This document shows, in pieces, positions 9,766-20,708 of a stretch of 64,000 nt of DNA. Each line of letters opens with the position of its first letter. Position 1 is the first letter of the stretch. Under the pieces are notes generated by a model, which saw only the letters and a list, made by a program, of their open reading frames with translations, made no database searches and was not told the DNA's origin. Source of the stretch: Xiphophorus maculatus (taxonomy: Eukaryota > Chordata > Actinopteri > Cyprinodontiformes > Poeciliidae). The stretch spans positions 81,001 to 145,000 of the forward strand of contig NC_036459.1 in the NCBI RefSeq assembly GCF_002775205.1. The letters are read 5' to 3'. The position numbers and the translations under genes are program-made.

Positions 9766-12700
9766 ATAGATCTAAAAACTATAGATGTGACCACCACAGA
9801 TCTAAAAACTATAGATCTCACCACCACAGATCTAAAAACTATAGATGTGACCACCACAGATCTAAAAACTATAGATGTGACCACCACGGATCTAAAAACT
9901 ATAGATCTAAAAACTATAGATCTCACCGCCAAAGATCTAAAAACTATAGATGTGACCACCACGGATCTAAAAACCATAGATCTAAAAACTATAGATCTCA
10001 CGACCATAGATCTAAAAACTATAGATGTGACCACCACGGATCTAAAAACTATTGATCTCACCACCACAGATCTAAAAACTATAGATGTGACCACCACAGA
10101 TCTAAAAACTATAGATGTCACCACCATAGATCTAAAAACTATAGATCTCACCACCACAGATCTAAAAACTATAGATGTGACCACCACAGATCTAAAAACT
10201 ATAGATGTGACCATCATAGATCTAAAAACTATAGATGTGACCACCACAGATCTAAAAACTATAGATGTGACCACCACAGATCTAAAAACTATAGATCTCA
10301 CCACCACAGATCTAAAAACTATAGATGTGACCACCACAGATCTAAAAACTATAGATGTGACCACCACAGATCTAAAAACTATAGATGTGACCACCACAGA
10401 TCTAAAAACTATAGATGTGACCACCATAGATCTAAAAACTATAGATGTGACCACCACGGATCTAAAAACTATAGATCTAAAAACTATAGATCTCACCGCC
10501 AAAGATCTAAAAACTATAGATGTGACCACCACGGATCTAAAAACTATAGATGTGACCACCACGGATCTAAAAACTATAGATCTAAAAACTATAGATCTCA
10601 CCGCCAAAGATCTAAAAACTATAGATGTGACCACCACGGATCTAAAAACCATAGATCTAAAAACTATAGATCTCACGACCATAGATCTAAAAACTATAGA
10701 TGTGACCACCACGGATCTAAAAACTATTGATCTCACCACCACAGATCTAAAAACTATAGATGTGACCACCACAGATCTAAAAACTATAGATGTCACCACC
10801 ATAGATCTAAAAACTATAGATCTCACCACCACAGATCTAAAAACTATAGATGTGACCACCACAGATCTAAAAACTATAGATGTGACCATCATAGATCTAA
10901 AAACTATAGATGTGACCACCACAGATCTAAAAACTATAGATGTGACCACCACAGATCTAAAAACTATAGATCTCACCACCACAGATCTAAAAACTATAGA
11001 TGTGACCACCACAGATCTAAAAACTATAGATGTGACCACCACAGATCTAAAAACTATAGATCTCACCACCACAGATCTAAAAACTATAGATGTGACCACC
11101 ATAGATCTAAAAACTATAGATGTGACCACCACAGATCTAAAAACTATAGATGTGACCACCATAGATCTAAAAACTATAGATCTCACCACCACAGATCTAA
11201 AAACTATAGATGTGACCATCATAGATCTAAAAACTATAGATGTGACCACCACGGATCTAAAAACTATAGATGTGACCACCACAGATCTAAAAACTATAGA
11301 TGTGACCACCACAGATCTAAAAACTATAGATGTGACCACCACGGATCTAAAAACTATAGATCTCACCACCACAGATCTAAAAACTATAGATGTGACCACC
11401 ACAGATCTAAAAACTATAGATGTGACCACCACGGATCTAAAAACTATAGATCTCACCACCACAGATCTAAAAACTATAGATGTGACCATCATAGATCTAA
11501 AAACTATAGATGTGACCACCACAGATCTAAAAACTATAGATGTGACCATTATAGATCTAAAAACTATAGATGTGACCACCACGGATCTAAAAACTATAGA
11601 TGTGACCACCATAGATCTAAAAACTATAGATCTCACCACCACAGATCTAAAAACTATAGATGTGACCACCACGGATCTAAAAACTATAGATGTCACCACC
11701 ACAGATCTAAAAACTATAGATGTGACCACCACAGATCTAAAAACTATAGATCTCACCACCACAGATCTAAAAACTATAGATGTGACCACCATAGATCTAA
11801 AAACTATAGATCTCACCACCACAGATCTAAAAACTATAGATGTGACCACCACGGATCTAAAAACTATAGATGTCACCACCACAGATCTAAAAACTATAGA
11901 TGTGACCACCACAGATCTAAAAACTATAGATCTCACCACCACAGATCTAAAAACTATAGATCTCACCACCACAGATCTAAAAACTATAGATGTGACCACC
12001 ACAGATCTAAAAACTATAGATGTGACCACCACAGATCTAAAAACTATAGATGTGACCACCATAGATCTAAAAACTATAGATGTGACCACCACGGATCTAA
12101 AAACTATAGATCTAAAAACTATAGATCTCACCGCCAAAGATCTAAAAACTATAGATGTGACCACCACGGATCTAAAAACTATAGATGTGACCACCACGGA
12201 TCTAAAAACTATAGATCTAAAAACTATAGATCTCACCGCCAAAGATCTAAAAACTATAGATGTGACCACCACGGATCTAAAAACCATAGATCTAAAAACT
12301 ATAGATCTCACGACCATAGATCTAAAAACTATAGATGTGACCACCACGGATCTAAAAACTATTGATCTCACCACCACAGATCTAAAAACTATAGATGTGA
12401 CCACCACAGATCTAAAAACTATAGATGTCACCACCATAGATCTAAAAACTATAGATCTCACCACCACAGATCTAAAAACTATAGATGTGACCACCACAGA
12501 TCTAAAAACTATAGATGTGACCATCATAGATCTAAAAACTATAGATGTGACCACCACAGATCTAAAAACTATAGATGTGACCACCACAGATCTAAAAACT
12601 ATAGATCTCACCACCACAGATCTAAAAACTATAGATGTGACCACCACAGATCTAAAAACTATAGATGTGACCACCACAGATCTAAAAACTATAGATCTCA

Positions 12701-14391
12701 CCACCACAGATCTAAAAACTATAGATGTGACCACCATAGATCTAAAAACTATAGATGTGACCACCACAGATCTAAAAACTATAGATGTGACCACCATAGA
12801 TCTAAAAACTATAGATCTCACCACCACAGATCTAAAAACTATAGATGTGACCACCACAGATCTAAAAACTATAGATGTGACCACCACGGATCTAAAAACT
12901 ATAGATGTGACCACCACGGATCTAAAAACTATAGATGTGACCACCACAGATCTAAAAACTATAGATGTGACCACCACAGATCTAAAAACTATAGATGTGA
13001 CCACCACGGATCTAAAAACTATAGATCTCACCACCACAGATCTAAAAACTATAGATGTGACCACCACAGATCTAAAAACTATAGATGTGACCACCACGGA
13101 TCTAAAAACTATAGATCTCACCACCACAGATCTAAAAACTATAGATGTGACTATCATAGATCTAAAAACTATAGATGTGACCACCACAGATCTAAAAACT
13201 ATAGATGTGACCATTATAGATCTAAAAACTATAGATGTGACCACCACGGATCTAAAAACTATAGATGTGACCACCATAGATCTAAAAACTATAGATCTCA
13301 CCACCACAGATCTAAAAACTATAGATGTGACCACCACGGATCTAAAAACTATAGATGTCACCACCACAGATCTAAAAACTATAGATGTGACCACCACAGA
13401 TCTAAAAACTATAGATCTCACCACCACAGATCTAAAAACTATAGATGTGACCACCATAGATCTAAAAACTATAGATCTCACCACCACAGATCTAAAAACT
13501 ATAGATGTGACCACCACGGATCTAAAAACTATAGATGTCACCACCACAGATCTAAAAACTATAGATGTGACCACCACAGATCTAAAAACTATAGATCTCA
13601 CCACCACAGATCTAAAAACTATAGATGTGACCACCACAGATCTAAAAACTATAGATCTCACCACCACAGATCTAAAAACTATAGATCTCACCACCACAGA
13701 TCTAAAAACTATAGATGTGACCATCATAGATCTAAAAACTATAGATGTGACCACCACAGATCTAAAAACTATAGATGTGACCACCACAGATCTAAAAACT
13801 ATAGATGTGACCACCACAGATCTAAAAACTATAGATGTGACCACCACAGATCTAAAAACTATAGATCTCACCACCACGGATCTAAAAACTATAGATCTCA
13901 CCACCACAGATCTAAAAACTATAGATGTGACCATCATAGATCTAAAAACTATAGATGTGACCACCACAGATCTAAAAACTATAGATGTGACCATTATAGA
14001 TCTAAAAACTATAGATGTGACCACCACGGATCTAAAAACTATAGATGTGACCACCACAGATCTAAAAACTATAGATGTGACCACCACGGATCTAAAAACT
14101 ATAGATGTCACCACCACAGATCTAAAAACTATAGATGTGACCACCACGGATCTAAAAACTATAGATGTGACCACCACAGATCTAAAAACTATAGATGTGA
14201 CCACCACAGATCTAAAAACTATAGATCTCACCACCACAGATCTAAAAACTATAGATGTGACCACCACGGATCTAAAAACTATAGATGTGACCACCACGGA
14301 TCTAAAAACTATAGATGTCACCACCACAGATCTAAAAACTATAGATCTCACCACCACAGATCTAAAAACTATAGATGTGACCGCCATAGAT
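9766..14391. repeat. 4.6 kb minisatellite, 30-bp unit, in calu intron 1
   Basis: About 154 units of 30 bp run head to tail. The consensus can be read as ATAGATGTGACCACC followed by ACAGATCTAAAAACT. Variant positions are GTG/CTC, CCACC/CCATC/CCGCC and ACA/ACG/ATA, and a shortened 15-bp unit (ATAGATCTAAAAACT) recurs at set places. Each unit holds the palindrome AGATCT. Because 30 is a multiple of three and no phase used contains a stop, the array is open in one frame on each strand. The array ends about 30 bases from the first calu coding exon, so it is intronic. It shows higher-order duplication (see findings). Confidence 0.97.
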
Positions 14392-15280
14392 ATCTATGCT
14401 GATCTCCTCTAGGAGTCTCTTCCAGCATCTAGCAGTAGTTTTCTAGCCGGTCTGCAGCTCCGCTCTTGATCAGGCTGACCTCATCCTGACCTCATCCTGA
14501 CCTTTTATGGTCAAACAGGAAGCGAGCCCAGGTGAGGCTCCGCAGACTCACCTGACGCTGCTGCCGCCGTCCGGCTCTCCTCTGGTTCTGATCCGCGCAG
14601 CTTCTCCTGTCACACAGACGGCCCAACTTCTGGCCAATCACAGCCCGGCTGCAGCCGCTCTCCTCATCTGATTGGTCTGCAGCGTCAGAAGGAGAATCGG
14701 GGGAAGAGGGGGGAGGAGCTGCCACGTCCTCAGAGCAGAAACAGACAGAACTCGTCAGGGTCCGGTACCGGTCCAAAACCGTCTGAGGTTCAGCAGCGGG
14801 TCAGATGGGTTTCAGTGGTACCGTCGGGGTTCTGGTTCGGGTTTGTTGGGTCTCGTGGTTCTACAAAAAACAGCTGCTTGTTCCAGGCACGTGCAGAGGG
14901 GGGGCGCGAAGGGGGCTTGAGCCCCTGCCCCTTTTATCCTTGATGCCCCTAGTGACCTTTTGGACTTTGTTTTTTTTTCAAAAATTTTTCTTATTATTTG
15001 TATTTTTAATCTGTTTGTCAGAAGGCCTGTTTGAGCCCCTCAGCAATAACATTTAGCTAAATATAATAATTTAGTAAAAATAAACTAGTCTGGCTGCCCT
15101 CAGTCTGATAATGACTCTCAGAGCCTCCATGTTGTTCAGAGGTGAGGAGGAGGAGGAGGAGGAGGAGGAGGAGGAGGAGGAGGAGGATCTGTTCCTCTAA
15201 CTATCAAATTATGGGCAAGAATATTTTTCATAAATGGGTTTGTGAATAAAAACGTAGGTCTGATGTTAGAAAAACTGTTT
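14392..15280. other. No gene recognised; likely calu upstream region
   Basis: I find no exon with a recognisable product. The non-coding first exon of calu could lie around 14,450-14,800, where the sequence is richer in CG. Bases 14,890-14,965 resemble a dispersed repeat end rich in GGGGGC and GAGCCCC. A (GAG)n run lies at 15,142-15,187. Confidence 0.4.
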
Positions 15281-15905
15281 CTATTTCTATTTTCACAATC
15301 GTCCTGCAACAGCGGGACAAAACCTGCCTCACCTCTAAACTCAGAAATGTTTCGGCTTCATCATTCTGCTAAAAGCCCGGTTTGGTTCGCTACAGGCAGT
15401 CTGAGTCGGAACCACCAACAGACATAAAGAATATCTGTCTTGATATCAGACATCCTGATATAAGACACTGAGACTGTCACCACCAGTCACAATGCAGATC
15501 AAAGCCCCGGTACCACCCGGTACCACCTGGTACCACCCGGTACCACCAGCTAACTGTTCGCTCTGCTTCTCCTTACCGTTTCTACCAGGAGGGTTAAAGC
15601 TGCTGGAGGTTCTGGGCTGTAAACAGAAGTTACTGCAGAACCTCAAGTGTTAAAGGAAGATTCGGCCCAATTAGAGTTCATGAAATAAACATCAGAGAAA
15701 ATATTGTAGCAATAATCAGAACCGCAGCAAAAAGCCAAACATGCCACAATGAAATGAACCAAAATGTCTCCAAAGCATCGGGGGGCTGACAGGGGCCACC
15801 GGGGGATTCCAGGTGGATTCCAGGTAGATTCCAGGTAGGTTCCAGGTAGATTCCAGGTAGATTCCAGAGATGTGCATGGCAGCAGCTGTTCCTCCAGGGC
15901 CGGCC
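15281..15905. repeat. Left arm of a large inverted repeat
   Basis: This 625-bp segment is repeated in reverse complement at 16,500-17,387. The two arms share long identical blocks, for example around the TTACAGCCCAGAACCTCCAG motif. Near the inner end it carries an extra local expansion of a GATTCCAGGTA unit (15,808-15,870) that the other arm lacks. Confidence 0.9.
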
Positions 15906-16499
15906 CAAGGTAATATGGGGCCTTAGCCAGAACCCCCCGTCCTACTAAGAACCTCAGCATCACTAACATGTTTAAATGTCGATCAGGTGAATCTGAGAGG
16001 GAGACCAGGTTTAAAATCAATCACTGATTATTGGTTATTGGCTGTGATGTATTTGTGAACAAACACAAAGATTACACCATATTGTAGCCATGGTAACACA
16101 ACAATCAAACTATCAAGATGATTCTTTAAACTTTTACAAAGTAAACGTCCTAATTAAATCCTAAATGTACTATTTATTTTTCTCAGCTGATGCATTAAAT
16201 AAAATGTAATAACATTGTTATTCTCTATAAATGATGCTACAGGTTTAGATCTATGGTCTGTGTTACAATTAAACCATTTCTAGGGGCCCCTGAATCTCTG
16301 GAGGCCCCTGAAGGGTTGGGGTAAGGCTTTAAATCCTTCATGTTCTGTAAAAGGTTCTGGATCGCCATCAGAACCAGTCCGGTGTTCTATAGAGTTCTAT
16401 AGAACATTCTATAGTTCTATAGAACAACCAGTCAGGTGTTCTATAGAACTCTATATAGGGCCATTCAGACACTCAGGGGCCTCCAGACACTCAGGGGCC

Positions 16500-17387
16500 T
16501 CCAGGGACAGCTGCTGTGATGCACATCTCTGGAATCCACCTGGAATCCCCCGGTGGCCCCTGTCAGTCCCCCGATGCTTTGGAGACATTTTGGTCCATTT
16601 CATTGTGGCATGTTTGGCTTTTTGCTGCGGTTCTGATTATCCTCCTGAGACCCAGAAAAAAAAAGTTTTTGAATTTTTTTTTTTTCACTACATGACTCTT
16701 TGGAGTGAAAAAACATCACTACAATTGAAAAAGTTTCAAAACATATTATTTATTTATTACAGTATGTCCTTTGGAGAGGACATCGGGACTCTCTTGTGGC
16801 AAATATGAACACATTTTGAGGCCCAGGATGTCCTCTCTAAGGACCAACAGGATTTAACACAGTGGCATGTATGGTTTCAGAGTTATGAACAAAAAAACCT
16901 ATGTCCTCCACAGAGGACAAAAATGTATTGCTGGGTCTCAGGAGGATATTGCTACAATATTTTCTCTGATGTTTATTTCATGAACTCTAATTGGGCCAAA
17001 TCTTCCTTTAACACTTGAGGTTCTGCAGTAACTTCTGTTTACAGCCCAGAACCTCCAGCGGCTTTAACCCGCCTGGTAGAAACGGTAAGGAGAAGCAGAG
17101 AACAGAGAGCAGGTGGTACCGGGTGGTACCAGATGGTACCGGGGCTTTGATCTGCATTGTGACAGTCGGTACCTTGTCTTATATCAGGATGTCTGATATA
17201 AAGACAGATATTCTTTATGTCTGTCGGTGGACCGACCCAGACTGCCTGTAGCAAACCGAACCGGGCTTTTAGCAGAATGATGAATTTAACGTCAGAAGTT
17301 TCTCTGCAGCCGAAGCATTTCTTTGTTTAGGGTTGAGGCTGATTTTGTCCCGCTATTGCAAGGACAATTATAAAAATATAAATAGTC
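16500..17387. repeat. Right arm of the large inverted repeat
   Basis: Reverse complement of 15,281-15,905 with an estimated 85-90% identity by eye. It is longer because a 307-bp transposon sits inside it. The spacer between the arms (15,906-16,499) holds short TTCTATAGAAC palindromes at 16,384-16,455 and no gene. Confidence 0.9.
16640..16946. mobile_element. Small non-autonomous DNA transposon (MITE)
   Basis: The element has 16-bp perfect terminal inverted repeats (TCCTCCTGAGACCCAG and its complement) and is flanked by a TA duplication. The other arm of the inverted repeat retains the uninterrupted site, so both ends are defined exactly. It has no coding capacity. A TA target suggests the Tc1/mariner group; the family itself is not recognised. 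Confidence 0.8.
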
Positions 17388-17488
17388 AGAACCAGGATCT
17401 GGTTTGGGCTCTGAGTTTCTCCACAGGGTTCCCCTAGTTTTCTGAGCTCTAACTGCAGAAACATTCCTCCACGGAGAGGTTTTCCCTC

Positions 17489-18673
17489 TGTGGCGAGACT
17501 AGGTTAAAATTAAGAATATTGGGCAATTTAAATTTCTAGACCCAATTTAAGTTGCTCCACAGCGCCACCCTGGGAATTTCACCCAGAGAATATTACCTCT
17601 TTTCTTTAAAGCACACAGGTTCAGTTATGCATGAATTAAAACATCTGAGGCAATTGCAAATACACAAAAAGCTATTTATTAAATTCTTTTAAAACCAGTT
17701 CTTTACAACAAAAAACTAAGGAAAAACAGAAAAAAACTATAGTAGCTGAGGTCACCGGCAGAAGGGGCCACTATAGGGACGGCATCCACCAAACACAGCA
17801 AACAAAAAAACCGTAAAAGCACCAGACGCAGTGAGACAACCCAAACTCAGGAATCACGGCACAAAAAAGAGGGAGACACCGTCACCACACCAACACCGCC
17901 ACCGGGCCTCAGCAACTGCAAACAACAGAAAAACAGTTAACCAAATACAACAACCTTAAACTTAAAACAAAATCAGCCCAAATAAATAAACAATTATCTA
18001 AAGGAACCAAAAGGGCTGGAAACTAAATAAAGAAACAAATAGAAAATCCAAGTTGAATATTAAGATCCGGTGTGGCTCTGGTCATGCCACTGCAGGGAGC
18101 GAGCTCGGCGCGCCGATGCCACACCCCAAACACCGCTTCAATTAAGGCGTATAGGCGCCACCACAGTCCAAGTTTGACTGATGACGTGCAAAATCCGGAG
18201 TCCAAAAGAGCAGCAATGGTTCGAATATGGGGAGACCTATGAAAGTTAATCATTTTAGACAGAACTGCAACAAACTGGAGCTTCCAATGAGCGTTAATTA
18301 TTTACCTGTCAATCCAGGCAAAACGCACACACACACTCGCTGAACGAGGAAGCAGAGGAGAGCAGCACAATAGCGTTTCACCTACAATCATACTTAAATT
18401 TAGATTTTCTAACAAAGATCAGCAATAGTGCAGGGAGAGAGGAAACCTACCACCAGGGAATCAAAACAGCATGCACCACACTGGCGATATGTTGCCTTTT
18501 CTTCCGCCGGAACCCAAGAGACGCGGGCCACACAGTGGATGATGAGGAAGACACATGTCTGACTGGGCACAGCGGCCGCTTATATACCCCGCCCACTTTA
18601 CCCAACCGGAACGTCACACCTGGAAACTATTTGTATAGGAATATGTATATTTCTATACCACTACACCTCCACA
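17489..18673 (-). mobile_element. Candidate solo LTR or LTR-like element
   Basis: The segment starts TGTGG and ends CCACA, the TG...CA form of LTRs. Read on the minus strand it has a TATATAAG box near 18,575-18,585 and an AATAAA near 17,670, in the order expected of an LTR. No 4-6 bp target duplication is clear, and no retroviral genes are present. A decayed internal sequence is possible. Confidence 0.35.
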
Positions 18674-19247
18674 GAACTTTGGTTTCCTCCAGAACCCGAG
18701 GACGGACTGGGGGACTCGGAACCTGAAAGAAAACACCGCAGCTCTGCCAGTCATTGGACTGTTTCGTTTTTGAACGGACCATTTAGCAGCAGGCAGTCCG
18801 GCTGTGTTTCTGGTCCGGGTGGAAACATCAGTGGTGTGTTTTAATCAGATGTGAGTGGCAGCACAGGCAGATGGTTCTGTGTTGATCAGGTGAGGAAGCA
18901 GGTGAGTTCTGAACGGAACCATGAGGTCAGAACCTCTTTAAAGCTATTACCTCAAGAGGGTAGCTGTAGCTCAAACGGACTTCACGTTGTTAGCTTTATG
19001 GTAACTGGTAGCTAGCTGTTATTCTCTGTAATAAAACCCTTCAGTTCGGCTGGCCGGTCGGTTCTGTAGAGGCTAGGTCCACTGAGTTGAAGCAGAATCT
19101 CGGTTCGGCTGTAATGCGCTGCTAGAGGTCAGTTACATCACAACAGGATGTTGGATGGCCGCCGGGTGGCTCAGAGTAGTGCTCGCCATGGTCGCCATAT
19201 TGGTCGGGTCAAGCGCCTGCCGCCCCTAAATTAAAATAAACCCTAAC
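18674..19247. other. No gene recognised; upstream of sco2
   Basis: No coding exon seen. A non-coding 5' exon of sco2 probably lies here, because the sco2 start codon is preceded by a splice acceptor at 19,752-19,755. Confidence 0.4.
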
Positions 19248-19451
19248 CCAAACTCCAGTCCTCGAGGGCCGCTGTCCTGCAGGTTTTAGATGAGCCACAG
19301 GTACAAAACGGCTTAATTACCTCCTGCTTGTGTAGCTCAGTTCTCCAGAACCTTAATGACCTAATTATTCTATTCAGGTGGTGCAGCAGAGGCTCATCTA
19401 GAAGTTGCAGGAAAGGGGCCCTTGAGGACTGGAGTTTGAGACCCCTGCCCT
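19248..19451. mobile_element. Short inverted-repeat element (MITE)
   Basis: The ends read AAACTCCAGTCCTCGAGGGC and, inverted, ACTGGAGTTTGAGACCCCTG. The same family recurs at 26,135-26,355 and, more diverged, at 58,926-59,091. The left end here lacks the first few bases of the full terminal repeat. Confidence 0.7.
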
Positions 19452-19768
19452 AACCCTATATGGTTTTACATTTATAAATCTGTATTTGAATCTAATTCCA
19501 GTTTTTCCACTAAACTACCAGAGGCTGCTATTAATACCTGTTGTTTCTGCCACATTTACACGGAAATTAATCAGGCAGTGAGACAGACCTGCAGCCTGGC
19601 ATCAGTCAGGTGTTGTGGCTGCATGTTCTCTAATGTTCACCCAGAGAACGAGAGAAAACATGAGAAATATTGTATTTAATATTGTTCACATTCTCATTCT
19701 TTTCATATTGTAAATTTTTTTCTCATTTTCTATCATATCCTCTATGTGCCAGCAGGGAACCGTCGGCC

Positions 19769-20545
19769 ATGTTGGGAGTGAGGTGCATCCTTCGTGGAGG
19801 TGGTGGTGTCCTGCAGTGTCTCCATCGGACAGCCCAGTACCGGTATCCAAGTGGACCTGAGCGGGTTCTGACCCGGTCCCTGTCCCGAACTCCGGATTCG
19901 TCCCGGGCCGCGCTGAAGCTGCGGACCCGGTTGGGGGTGACGCTGCTGGTCGGGGGGGGGTTGCTAGGCGCGTGGTGGTGGGTGGAGCGGGAGAAGCAGC
20001 AGCGGCGGCGGCGGCAGCGGGTGGAGCAGCTCCGGACGGTGGCTCTGGGTCAGGGGACGTTCAGCCTGTTGGACCATACGGGCCACCGCCGGACCAAGCA
20101 GGACTTCCTGGGCCGCTGGGTCCTCCTGTACTTCGGCTTCACACACTGCCCCGACATCTGCCCCGAAGAGCTGGACACACTGAGCGCCGTGGTGTCGGCG
20201 CTGGACCGGGACCCGGCCCTGCCGCGCCTGCAGCCGCTCTTCATCACTGTAGACCCGGAGCGGGACGACGTGGCGGCGCTGGCCCGCTACGTTCGGGACT
20301 TCCACCCACGGCTGGTCGGGCTAACCGGCACGCCGGAAGAGGTGCAGCACGCGGGGCGGGACTTCCGGGTGTACGCCAGCGCGGGGCCGAAGGACGAGGA
20401 CGGAGACTACATGGTGGACCACAGCGTGCTGCTGTACCTGGTTAGTCCGGACGGGCTCTTTCTGGACTACTACAACCGAACCAAGAGCCCGGAGCAGATC
20501 GCCGACAGCATCCGGAACCACATCCGGAACCACGTCCCGCTGTAG
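19769..20545 (+). CDS. sco2: SCO2 cytochrome c oxidase assembly protein
   Basis: SCO2 is an inner-membrane metallochaperone that helps deliver copper to the CuA site of cytochrome oxidase subunit II. The single coding exon gives 258 residues, against 266 in human. Residues 1-50 are Arg-rich and lack acids near the start, as in a mitochondrial presequence. Residues 55-71 form the one membrane helix, and a thioredoxin-like domain follows. The copper ligands are present: C127 and C131 in [10 protein letters not shown] and H218 in VDHSVLLY. An upstream in-frame ATG at 19,670 would add a hydrophobic stretch that lies before a splice acceptor (TGTGCCAGCAG, ending 19,755), so I prefer the ATG at 19,769. 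The gene is very CG-rich compared with its flanks. It converges on ncaph2, its neighbour in human too. SCO1 is less similar. Confidence 0.96.
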   Translation: MLGVRCILRGGGGVLQCLHRTAQYRYPSGPERVLTRSLSRTPDSSRAALKLRTRLGVTLLVGGGLLGAWWWVEREKQQRRRRQRVEQLRTVALGQGTFSLLDHTGHRRTKQDFLGRWVLLYFGFTHCPDICPEELDTLSAVVSALDRDPALPRLQPLFITVDPERDDVAALARYVRDFHPRLVGLTGTPEEVQHAGRDFRVYASAGPKDEDGDYMVDHSVLLYLVSPDGLFLDYYNRTKSPEQIADSIRNHIRNHVPL

Positions 20546-20616
20546 GAGCGTCTCCATGGAAACCAGCGGCTCCTCAGCAGGAACAGACATGATCATATTT
20601 ATTGTGCATCAGGTTC

Positions 20617-20622
20617 AATAAA
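20617..20622 (+). terminator. Polyadenylation signal of sco2
   Basis: AATAAA, 72 bases after the sco2 stop codon. Confidence 0.8.
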
Positions 20623-20649
20623 AACAATTTTCTGCCAAAAGTGTGAATA

Positions 20650-20655
20650 TTTTAT
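20650..20655 (-). terminator. Polyadenylation signal of ncaph2
   Basis: TTTATT on the plus strand gives a minus-strand AATAAA 54 bases past the ncaph2 stop codon and only 27 bases from the sco2 signal. Confidence 0.75.
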
Positions 20656-20708
20656 TTCATTAGAGAGAAACAGGAGCCGGTCCAGCTGAACCCTCAGAAC
20701 CGAGCCCA

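Noticed and set aside
9342-14387. A 1,681-codon minus-strand ORF fused to calumenin
   Set aside because: Most of it is the same array. Only the final part is the real first coding exon of calu, which has its own signal peptide and a splice acceptor just upstream.
9766-14391. CRISPR array
   Set aside because: The units are contiguous without unique spacers, there are no cas genes, and the genome is eukaryotic.
9787-14412. A 1,541-codon plus-strand ORF with DLKTIDVTTT repeats
   Set aside because: It is only the 30-bp minisatellite read in frame; there is no unique coding sequence at either end.
19670-19768. An N-terminal extension of sco2
   Set aside because: The hydrophobic extension lies before a good splice acceptor and does not match SCO2; the ATG at 19,769 gives the normal length.
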